Below, piece by piece: positions 17,521-24,649 of a stretch of DNA of 55,118 nucleotides. The DNA comes from Bacillota bacterium (GTDB lineage Bacteria; Bacillota; Dethiobacteria; DTU022), in NCBI GenBank assembly GCA_029782095.1, contig JAKOVL010000109.1, forward strand, positions 1 through 55,118. Reading direction: 5' to 3'. Positions within the stretch are counted from its first letter, which is position 1; every line of letters begins with the position of its first letter. The notes beneath the pieces are model-generated. The model made no database searches. It was not told the DNA's origin and saw only the letters and a program-made list of their open reading frames with translations. The position numbers were made by a program, and so were the translations under genes.

Positions 17521-18147
17521 ATGTCAAAAACTTTTCCTCACAAGATTGAAATGAACGGCGAAGATACAGACCCGCTCATACAGCAGGGGTATGTGAAAAA
17601 AGACTTCTCTTATTCTCCGGGTATTGCGTACGTCTATATCATCCTGCTCTTAATTCCAACAGCGGCACTGCTGCTGTACATCTATTCCCTCAGGTTTTCC
17701 GGAACGACAATCACAGTATCTCTATCCGAATTATCCCAGTTGCTCTTGCTTGCCCTGTTCGGCCTGGGGTTTCTACTGCTATCGGCGGTCCATGAGCTGC
17801 TGCACGCCCTGGCGGCAATTATATTCGGCAAAGCCAAAAGAAAAGATATCCGGTTCGGTATAATCTGGAAAGCGCTGACCCCCTACACGCACTGCACCCT
17901 GCCCATGACGCCGGCCCAATATAGAGCCGTTTTATTTCTACCCAACATCATCCTCGGGGTTCTCCCGTATATCCTGAGCCTGGTTATTGGTTCCACCCTC
18001 ATGTACTGGTACGCCTCGCTCATGCTGCTGGGGGGTCTTGGCGATCTCTTCATTTTCTTCCACACCATCAGGCTGCCGGCCGATGCTTTGATCAAAGACC
18101 ATCCCCATAAGATCGGTTTTGTTGCCTATTTAAAGGAAAGCAAATAG
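17521..18147 (+). CDS. DUF3267-family membrane metalloprotease-like protein
   Basis: The 208-residue protein has about four membrane helices and the zincin-type motif HELLHALA near residue 92, inside a helix. DUF3267 proteins are putative membrane zinc peptidases related to site-2 proteases; no substrate is known. A cytosolic N-terminus of about 35 residues precedes the first helix. GGAAGGGGCGG lies upstream of the ATG. It converges on guaA, leaving only 26 bp between the two stops. Confidence 0.82.
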   Translation: MSKTFPHKIEMNGEDTDPLIQQGYVKKDFSYSPGIAYVYIILLLIPTAALLLYIYSLRFSGTTITVSLSELSQLLLLALFGLGFLLLSAVHELLHALAAIIFGKAKRKDIRFGIIWKALTPYTHCTLPMTPAQYRAVLFLPNIILGVLPYILSLVIGSTLMYWYASLMLLGGLGDLFIFFHTIRLPADALIKDHPHKIGFVAYLKESK

Positions 18148-18173
18148 CTCCCGGCCCAGTATGCTCAGGACCC

Positions 18174-19730
18174 TTATTCCCATTCAATGGTGCCGGGAGG
18201 CTTGGGGGTAATATCTAAGACGACCCGGGCCAGGCCGGGTATTTCCCCGGTAATACGGGCGGAAACCCGTTCCAGGAGATCGAAGGGAAGCTTGGCCCAG
18301 TCTGCGGTCATGGCGTCTTCCGACCTGACCGCCCGCAGGGCCACCACCGGCCCGTAATGGCGGCCGCCTCCCTTGACCCCCACCACATTGATCCCGGTAT
18401 GCACGGCAAAATACTGCCACAGTTCCTGCTCCAGCCCCGCTTTTTCAATCTCCTCGCAAAAGATGGCATCTGCTTCCCGCAGCAGCTCCAGCTTTTCCGC
18501 AGTGACCTCCCCGATCACCCGCACCGCCAGCCCCGGCCCCGGAAACGGCTGGCGCTTGAGGATGGCATCGGGCAGGCCAAGCTCCCGGCCCACCAGGCGC
18601 ACTTCGTCTTTAAACAGCTCCCGCAGCGGCTCCACCAGCTTAAACCCCAGCTCTTCCGGCAGGCCGCCCACATTGTGATGGGATTTAATCACCGCCGCGC
18701 CCGCCACGGTGCCGCTTTCAATTACATCGGAGTAGATGGTTCCCTGGGCCAGGTAAGCAATATCACCCAGCGAGAGCGCTTTTTCTTTAAACACGTTGAT
18801 AAACTCAGCCCCAATAATTTTTCTTTTCTGCTCTGGATCAGTGATGCCGGCCAGCGCCTTCAGGAAACGCTCCCTGGCATCCACGTGGATAAACTGCCCC
18901 TTGAGGCGGCTGCCGAACAGATCCACCACCTGCTCCGCCTCTCCTTTGCGCAGCAGGCCGTGATCCACAAAGATGGAAACACAGCGCTGCCCCACGGCCC
19001 GGTCCAGCAGGAAAGCCACCACTGAAGAGTCGACGCCGCCGCTTAAAGCGCAGACCACCCGGCCCTCCGGGCCGACAGAGCTTTTAATTTTATCCACAGC
19101 GTACTGCACGAAGCTGCGGGGAGTCCAGCTCGGGCTGCAGCCGCAAACATGATAAAGGAAACTCTTCAATATGCCCATGCCACCCGGGGTCTGCTGCACT
19201 GCGGGATGCAGCTGCAACCCGTAAAGGCGGCGGGAGTCGTCGCCGATAGCGGCAATCACACCGTTTTCCGTGCGGGCCAGCACCTTGAACCCAGGCGGCG
19301 GCTCCAGCACGGCGTCCCGCTGGTTTATCCAGCCGTAACCGCCTTCCTTCTGATCAAAGCATTCGTCCTGGAACAGCGGCTCGCGCTCGAGCACAGTGAA
19401 AGCTGCGCGGCCACACTCAGAGCAGCGGCCTTGCTCCACCTTCCCCCCCAGCTGCCTGGCCATCAGGTGCATGCCGTAGCCGATGCCCAGCACGGGGACG
19501 TTCCCTTGAAAAAGGGCGCTGTCGCAGCGGGGCGCCCTCTCCAGGAAAATGCTGGCCGGGCCTCCGGCAAGAATAACCCCGGCGGGGCCATGCTTGCGGA
19601 TCTCCTCCCACGGCGTATCGTACGGCAGAACCTCGCAGTAGACCTGCGCTTCCCGGACCCGGCGGGCGATGAGCGCGCTATGCTGGCCTCCAAAATTGAG
19701 AACTATTATTTTTTGCAATTGCGGTTCCAT
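18174..19730 (-). CDS. guaA: GMP synthase with a degenerate glutaminase domain
   Basis: About 518 residues: an N-terminal class I glutamine amidotransferase domain (1-195), an ATP-pyrophosphatase domain with the P-loop SGGVDSSV, and a C-terminal dimerisation domain ending in PPGTIEWE. It converts XMP to GMP. The synthetase half looks normal, but the glutaminase triad is broken. The nucleophile motif GICYG reads GIGYG (Cys to Gly at residue 84, codon GGC at 19479-19481), and HPE reads HPA (Glu to Ala at residue 177). The N-terminal DFG.Q is also altered to NFGGQ. Free ammonia or a separate glutaminase would then be needed. ATG 19730 has GGTGG upstream; the frame is open to 19766. Confidence 0.93.
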   Translation of the reverse strand: MEPQLQKIIVLNFGGQHSALIARRVREAQVYCEVLPYDTPWEEIRKHGPAGVILAGGPASIFLERAPRCDSALFQGNVPVLGIGYGMHLMARQLGGKVEQGRCSECGRAAFTVLEREPLFQDECFDQKEGGYGWINQRDAVLEPPPGFKVLARTENGVIAAIGDDSRRLYGLQLHPAVQQTPGGMGILKSFLYHVCGCSPSWTPRSFVQYAVDKIKSSVGPEGRVVCALSGGVDSSVVAFLLDRAVGQRCVSIFVDHGLLRKGEAEQVVDLFGSRLKGQFIHVDARERFLKALAGITDPEQKRKIIGAEFINVFKEKALSLGDIAYLAQGTIYSDVIESGTVAGAAVIKSHHNVGGLPEELGFKLVEPLRELFKDEVRLVGRELGLPDAILKRQPFPGPGLAVRVIGEVTAEKLELLREADAIFCEEIEKAGLEQELWQYFAVHTGINVVGVKGGGRHYGPVVALRAVRSEDAMTADWAKLPFDLLERVSARITGEIPGLARVVLDITPKPPGTIEWE

Positions 19731-20191
19731 GAAGCAAATTCCACCTTTCTTTGGATGCGGCGGCAAGATCCGGCTGCAGCTCCGTTCGGCCGGGACGCGG
19801 AAAATTTATTCACATTTACCACCGGTAAAACAGACTGTGCAAAACCGGTATTAGTATCCCCCACCGCAGCGCAGAGATCCTTTGGGTGGTGAAAACAGGT
19901 TAAACCAATATTTGGTTCAATTTAAAGGATTAAAAGTCCTTTAGGCGGACAAACTTTTTCTGCGGCGAGCGGACTTTAAGATTTCATTTTCGAAAGTTCA
20001 TTGGCGCCGCAGTTCGAAAAATTACCGGGCAACGCCATCTTTGGAATTACAAAACTTTAACTAGAAAACAGACTTTTCTCTTAAAAACCGGTATAATAAT
20101 ATAGAGATGGTAAAAAGCGCTTTGATGTTTTTGCGGTTCAACAGCAAGCGAATAAGCGCAGGGATCATAATGGCGATTGGAGGCAACAACG
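19731..20191. other. 461-bp intergenic region with palindromes, no gene seen
   Basis: Two small inverted repeats are visible: AACCAATATTTGGTT at 19903-19917, and AAAGGA/TCCTTT at 19924-19942. A TATAAT at 20092-20097 on the plus strand could serve the DUF4870 gene, but its -35 region is weak. I found no purine riboswitch core upstream of guaA. Confidence 0.5.
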
Positions 20192-20533
20192 ATGGTCAGT
20201 CAGGATGAAAAGACTTTGGGGATGCTGGCACATTTATTAGCATTAGCGGGATTTATCGTGCCTTTCGGCAATATTATTGGACCGCTGGTCATCTGGCTGC
20301 TGAAGAAAGATGAGCTGCCCTTTGTGGATCGTCACGGCAAAGAATCTTTAAATTTTCAAATCAGCATCATTCTTTATACAGTTATCGCGGTCATTCTCTG
20401 CCTGATCTTGATCGGCTTCTTAATTCTGGCGGCCATACCGATCTTCAACCTGGTTATGGTCATCATTGCCGCTGTCAAGGCCAATAACGGCGAGGAGTAC
20501 GCTTACCCGCTTAGCATACAGTTTATCAAATAA
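20192..20533 (+). CDS. DUF4870-family small membrane protein
   Basis: The 113-residue protein has three hydrophobic helices and the family pattern MLAHLLAL.GFI.PFGNIIGPLVIWLLKKD....VD.HGKESLNFQISI. DUF4870 proteins are small inner-membrane proteins of unknown function. ATG 20192 is chosen because GGAGG (20179-20183) lies eight bases before it; the TTG at 20177 sits within the ribosome binding site. It is monocistronic. Confidence 0.88.
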   Translation: MVSQDEKTLGMLAHLLALAGFIVPFGNIIGPLVIWLLKKDELPFVDRHGKESLNFQISIILYTVIAVILCLILIGFLILAAIPIFNLVMVIIAAVKANNGEEYAYPLSIQFIK

Positions 20534-20726
20534 AGCTGCAAGGCGCAAGCCTTCAGCGTTTGTCATGGGAGGCATTTTAAGGGCAACAGGGTTTCCCGCC
20601 TCCCCGTTCGACTATAGAATCCGGGGGCTCGCTGCCGGCTCCTGAAAAAGAGCGATCCCTCTCAATGACCCCCCCGGCTCCTTCAACATATATATAAGAT
20701 AACCAGGTTGAAGGAGTTGTTTAATA

Positions 20727-21833
20727 GTGCCCCGCGGCAAAATTAAGAAGGTATTTCCGGGTTCAAACTCGGCCTACGGCTTCTATTCGTTTTACGACCA
20801 GATCATTGGCGATGACGCCGCCCGCATCTTCGTCATCAAGGGGGGGCCGGGCGTCGGCAAATCCACGTTTATGACCAACATTGCCCGGGAATTGATTCAC
20901 CTGGGCTATGATCTAGAGTGTCACTGCTGCTCCGCCGATAATGATTCGCTGGACGGCATCGTCATCCCCCGCCTGAACATAGCCTGCATCGATGGAACCG
21001 CCCCCCATGTGGTAGATCCTAAAAACCCGGGGGCGGTGGATGAGATAATACACCTGGGCGAATTCTGGAACGAGGCAGGCATGATCGCGCATCGTGATTC
21101 CATCCTCAAAGCCAACCGGGAAATCAGCCGCCTCTATCGCCGCGCTTACCGTTATCTTGCGGCAGCAAAACTGTTTATTGACGAAGTGGAAGATTATTAT
21201 CGCGAGCACAACGCCCTTGATACCGCCGGGCTGGACCGGCTGGCCCTGGAGGTAATCAGTGAAATCTTCGGCAGCCAAATCAACGAGCAGCAGGAGAAGC
21301 GCCGCGAAAGGCATCTTTTTGCCACAGCCATTACCCCCCGCGGCCCCATCAGTTACCTTGAAACCATCGTTGACAGTGACTATCGGCGCTATATCATTTC
21401 CGGCGATGACGGCACCGGAAAAAATGAACTGATCGCCCGCATCAAGGATGCAGCGGTGATGCGTAATTTTTATGTGGAAGTATATCACTGCGCCCTGGAC
21501 CCCCTCAAAATTGATCATGTGATTATCCCGCAACTGAAAGTGGCCGTTTTAAACAGCGTTACCCCCCACCTGCTCGAGCCCGAAGGCGATGATCGCGTTA
21601 TCGAAACAGACGGCTTTGTTAAAAAACCCGGCGACGCCCTGGAAAAAGAAAGGGATCTGGCCCGGCGGCTTTACCAAGAGTCCTTCGATGCGGCCATCTC
21701 CTATATTCACCGCTCCCACGAAGTGCATCATGAGCTGGAGAAATACTACATCCCTCATATGCGCTTCCATGAAATCAACCGCCTCGGCGAAGCGGTTCTG
21801 GAAAAAATCCTATCGTATGCGGAGCAAATTTAA
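20727..21833 (+). CDS. Two-domain P-loop ATPase (PRK06851-like)
   Basis: The 368-residue cytosolic protein contains two related nucleotide-binding halves. The first has Walker A GGPGVGKST near residue 38, and CHCCSADNDSLDGIVIPRLNIACIDGTAPH. The second has a Walker A-like GDDGTGKNE near residue 230 and the parallel CALDPLKIDHVIIPQLKVAVLNSVTPH. The second P-loop has Asn in place of Ser/Thr and may bind but not hydrolyse. This pattern fits a Firmicutes family annotated only as PRK06851; its substrate is unknown. GTG 20727 follows AAGGAG. It lies about 200 bp upstream of glnA, which has its own promoter. Confidence 0.78.
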   Translation: MPRGKIKKVFPGSNSAYGFYSFYDQIIGDDAARIFVIKGGPGVGKSTFMTNIARELIHLGYDLECHCCSADNDSLDGIVIPRLNIACIDGTAPHVVDPKNPGAVDEIIHLGEFWNEAGMIAHRDSILKANREISRLYRRAYRYLAAAKLFIDEVEDYYREHNALDTAGLDRLALEVISEIFGSQINEQQEKRRERHLFATAITPRGPISYLETIVDSDYRRYIISGDDGTGKNELIARIKDAAVMRNFYVEVYHCALDPLKIDHVIIPQLKVAVLNSVTPHLLEPEGDDRVIETDGFVKKPGDALEKERDLARRLYQESFDAAISYIHRSHEVHHELEKYYIPHMRFHEINRLGEAVLEKILSYAEQI

Positions 21834-21905
21834 CCCCTGACTCTACGGCTGGAACAGTATTGGCCCCCTGAAACGGTTGGAAAACCTGCATAACCAAGAA
21901 AAATG

Positions 21906-21935
21906 TTGACAGCTCAATAACGAACCGGATATAAT
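21906..21935 (+). promoter_or_regulatory. Strong sigma-A promoter of glnA
   Basis: Perfect TTGACA (21906-21911) and perfect TATAAT (21930-21935) with an 18-bp spacer. The start near 21942 gives a leader of about 100 nt. Confidence 0.88.
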
Positions 21936-21951
21936 GTGAGAGTATTAATCC

Positions 21952-22002
21952 GGGCAAAGGCGCCCTGCAGCAGTGTCCAAACACTGCCGAAGGGCGTTTT
22001 TT
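21952..22002 (+). promoter_or_regulatory. glnA leader attenuator with ANTAR-type hairpin
   Basis: A terminator forms from CGCCCT (21961-21966) and AGGGCG (21991-21996), enclosing CAGTGT/ACACTG and followed by TTTTTT. Just upstream, GGGC-AAAGGC-GCCC (21952-21965) makes a four-pair stem with a hexaloop having A at position 1 and G at position 4, the ANTAR recognition pattern. It uses GCCC, which the terminator also needs, so the two folds exclude each other. The second hairpin has a CCAA or TCCAAA loop rather than a canonical hexaloop. Confidence 0.7.
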
Positions 22003-22040
22003 CTTTTTACACTTGGAAAGAAAAAGGAGTGATCTTTACT

Positions 22041-23369
22041 ATGGGGATGACCAAAGATGATGTTATGCATGCCGTTAAAGAGGCAGGGGTAAAATTTATC
22101 CGGCTGCAATTTACCGACCTGGTGGGCCAATTGAAAAACGTAGCCATTACCGTGGAGCAGCTTCCGAAAGCCCTTGACGGTGAGCTGATGTTTGACGGCT
22201 CTTCCATTGAAGGATTTGTCCGGATCGAGGAATCGGATATGTATCTTCGCCCCGACCTGGACACTTTCGCCCTCTTCCCCTGGCGCCCCCAGGGATGCGG
22301 TGTAGCCCGGCTAATTTGCGACGTTTACAATCCCGACGGCACTCCCTTTGAAGGCTGCCCCCGCTGCCAGCTGCAAAAAATGATTGCCCTGGCCGCCAAG
22401 GAAGGCTATACCCTCTATTGCGGCCCCGAAGCCGAGTTTTTCCTTTTCCATACAGACAGTGACGGCGCTCCGACGCTGCATACCCACGACCAGGGAGGCT
22501 ACTTTGACCTGGCCCCCACGGATCTCGGTGAAAACGCCCGCCGGGACATCTGCCTGGGGCTGGAAGAAATGGGCCTGGAAATCGAAGCTTCCCACCACGA
22601 GGTTGCTCCGGGACAGCATGAAATTGATTTTAAATACAGCGACGCCCTGCACTGCGCTGACAGCTTGATCACATTGAAATTCGTGGTTCGAGCCATCGCC
22701 CAGCGCCACGGCCTTCACGCTACGTTCATGCCCAAGCCCATCGCCAAGATCAACGGCTCCGGCATGCATACCCACCTTTCATTGTTCAAAGACGGGAAAA
22801 ACGCTTTTTATGATCCCGAAGGCCCTAGTCAGTTAAGCCAGGTCTGCCTCAGTTTCATCGCCGGCCTGCTGGAGCACGCCAAGGGCTTTACTGTCATAAC
22901 CAACCCGCTGGTCAACTCTTATAAGCGCCTGGTGCCCGGGTACGAAGCGCCGGTTTACATAGCCTGGTCCCATCGCAACCGCAGCCCGCTGGTGCGCATC
23001 CCGGCACGGCGCGGCACCGGCACCCGGGTGGAACTGCGCAGCCCCGACCCGTCGTGCAACCCTTACCTGGCCTTTGCCGTGGCGCTGAGGGCAGGTCTCG
23101 ACGGCGTGATGCGCAGGCTGACCCCCCCGCCGCCCGTTGATGCAAATATCTATAATATGACCGATGAAGAGTTAAAGGAACGGGGCATTGAACAGCTGCC
23201 TTCCAACCTCTACAACGCGGTTCTGGAGCTGGATAAAGATCCGGTTATCCAGGAAGCCCTGGGCCCGCATATATATAATCGCTTCCGGGAAGCCCGGTTG
23301 AAGGAGTGGGACGAATACAAAATACAGGTGCATGACTGGGAGGTCAAGCGATACCTGGCCCGTTTCTAA
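22041..23369 (+). CDS. glnA: Glutamine synthetase type I (GSI-alpha)
   Basis: The 442-residue enzyme joins glutamate, ammonia and ATP to form glutamine. Motifs visible are [47 protein letters not shown] and NRSPLVRIP. The length fits the alpha subtype of Bacillota, which lacks the adenylylation site. ATG 22041 has AAAAAGGAG 12 bases upstream. Expression probably depends on read-through of the leader terminator, with the ANTAR protein encoded downstream as likely regulator. It gains interest because several glutamine-using enzymes nearby are damaged. Confidence 0.97.
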   Translation: MGMTKDDVMHAVKEAGVKFIRLQFTDLVGQLKNVAITVEQLPKALDGELMFDGSSIEGFVRIEESDMYLRPDLDTFALFPWRPQGCGVARLICDVYNPDGTPFEGCPRCQLQKMIALAAKEGYTLYCGPEAEFFLFHTDSDGAPTLHTHDQGGYFDLAPTDLGENARRDICLGLEEMGLEIEASHHEVAPGQHEIDFKYSDALHCADSLITLKFVVRAIAQRHGLHATFMPKPIAKINGSGMHTHLSLFKDGKNAFYDPEGPSQLSQVCLSFIAGLLEHAKGFTVITNPLVNSYKRLVPGYEAPVYIAWSHRNRSPLVRIPARRGTGTRVELRSPDPSCNPYLAFAVALRAGLDGVMRRLTPPPPVDANIYNMTDEELKERGIEQLPSNLYNAVLELDKDPVIQEALGPHIYNRFREARLKEWDEYKIQVHDWEVKRYLARF

Positions 23370-23460
23370 GTAGATTACAAGAATGTGTAGCTTCAGTTTC
23401 AGCGGGTCCGTTAGCGGAGTGATTTCTGTATTGGCGGCGCTCGGTGCGGTAGCGGCAGTT

Positions 23461-23483
23461 CCCTCTCCCCCGGTGGGAGAGGG
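23461..23483. repeat. GAGAGGG-type palindromic repeat, copy 2
   Basis: CCCTCTCCC-CCGGT-GGGAGAGGG followed by CTAGGGAGAGGGG; same unit as 17398-17420. Confidence 0.7.
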
Positions 23484-23806
23484 CTAGGGAGAGGGGAAGA
23501 GGAAGTCTGCTGCCCTTGCATGGGCCGGGAAAAGTTACGCCCCCCCACCCTGCCCCTCCCCCACGAGGGGCTCTTGGAAGTTAGAGGTAAGAGGTTGGAG
23601 GTTAGAATAAAAACCTCCTTAATTCTGTGCTTCTGTCTTCTATAGTTGTCGGTGCCGTTTATCCCGTTTTAAAACCTTTCTCCTGGATACTCAATTTCCT
23701 TAAATCGTCCAAAGCCAGCTTCCCGCTTTTCCTGTTTGGCTACTGAGTTCCGGATTCCCTGGGGGGGGATGCCCAAACGGCTAAAACCCAAACTAACAAC
23801 ACAAAA

Positions 23807-23839
23807 GGGGACGTCCTAACTGACTTTTGAGACGCCCCC
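23807..23839. repeat. Dispersed repeat hairpin, partial copy C
   Basis: GGGGACGTCC, then TAACTGACTTTTGA, then GACGCCCC. It aligns closely with the hairpin end of repeat copy A (12178-12212), but the AT-rich tail seen in copies A and B is not recognisable here. Confidence 0.55.
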
Positions 23840-23965
23840 TTCTCTTGGCCGAAGGCGACATTTAAGGGTCCCCTCGTATCCAGGCGGTGCCGGTTATTAT
23901 ATAATAGACTGGAGCGGCAGCACATTTAGATCCGGAATTTTACTGCCGCAGCATGGAGTGTATCG

Positions 23966-24535
23966 ATGGAACGGGTGAAATATGACTACTGCGTGGGTAC
24001 AGCAGACCCAAAGTTTAAACGACAGCTGACAGCCATGCTTTCCGCCGCCGGTTTCTACGCCACCGGCTCAGCAACAAGCATCCCTGAACTGCTGCGCAAG
24101 CTGCGCACCATTCAGCCCTGGCTGGTGGTGGTGGATACAAACCTGCCGCCGGGCAACCTGGAACAACTGGCTTCAATTATTGAAGGCGACGGCCTGGCGG
24201 CAGCCATATACCTGGGCACGCCCACTCCCGGGTTAAGGCACTATCCGCACTTGCCCTGGCCCGTGGAAGAGCAGGTCTTAATCGCCGTAGCCCAAACGGT
24301 ATGCCTTGAGTTTTCGCGCAAGAAAAAGCTGCAGCAGGATCTGGATAAACTGAGGCGGCAAATGCGCGAACGCCGCGAGATAGAAAAAGCAAAGCTGCTG
24401 ATCATGCAAAAAAGCGGCGCCAATGAAGAAGAAGCTTACCGTCTCATCCGCAGCCGCAGCATGAAGCAGCGCATACCCCTGATCGAAGCGGCGCGGCAGG
24501 TGCTAGAAGAAAATACAGGAAACAGTAGCCAGTAG
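23966..24535 (+). CDS. ANTAR-domain RNA-binding antiterminator with receiver-like domain
   Basis: The 189-residue protein has an N-terminal receiver-like domain (residues 5-115; phosphoacceptor-type Asp in VVVDTNLP), a charged coiled linker (LQQDLDKLRRQMRERREIE) and a C-terminal ANTAR domain (KAKLLIMQKSGANEEEAYRLIRSRSMKQRIPLIEAA). ANTAR proteins bind paired hexaloop hairpins and stop terminator formation, often at nitrogen genes. The typical switch Lys of a receiver is not evident, so activation may not use standard phosphorylation; no histidine kinase is adjacent. GGAG lies seven bases before the ATG. Likely target: the glnA leader 2 kb upstream. Confidence 0.88.
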   Translation: MERVKYDYCVGTADPKFKRQLTAMLSAAGFYATGSATSIPELLRKLRTIQPWLVVVDTNLPPGNLEQLASIIEGDGLAAAIYLGTPTPGLRHYPHLPWPVEEQVLIAVAQTVCLEFSRKKKLQQDLDKLRRQMRERREIEKAKLLIMQKSGANEEEAYRLIRSRSMKQRIPLIEAARQVLEENTGNSSQ

Positions 24536-24587
24536 CCAGGGGATTATAATCCGGGTTCGCCATGCACGGATACTTGTTTTACCCCCC

Positions 24588-24596
24588 CTTTCTAAA
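24588..24596. repeat. Target-site duplication, left copy
   Basis: CTTTCTAAA abuts the left inverted repeat of the IS element and recurs exactly at 26977-26985. Confidence 0.9.
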
Positions 24597-24614
24597 GGTG
24601 ATCCGGGTACACAC

Positions 24615-24643
24615 TTGACACCGGGGGTTGGTTCATGTAACAT
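24615..24643 (+). promoter_or_regulatory. Transposase promoter inside the left IS end
   Basis: TTGACA (24615-24620), 17 bp, TAACAT (24638-24643). Its -35 lies inside the inverted repeat. The ATG is seven bases after the -10, so the mRNA would be almost leaderless. Confidence 0.6.
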
Positions 24644-24649
24644 AGAAGC

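Larger units (their letters stand above)
23370..23965. other. 596-bp repeat-rich intergenic region
   Basis: Contains a GAGAGGG palindrome (23461-23483), a GC-rich hairpin-like segment near 23540-23575, an AACCTCC-type inverted repeat near 23590-23630, and a copy of the GGGGACGTCC hairpin (23807-23839). A TATAAT at 23900-23905 could be the -10 box for the ANTAR gene, although its -35 is poor. No coding region is seen. Confidence 0.6.
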
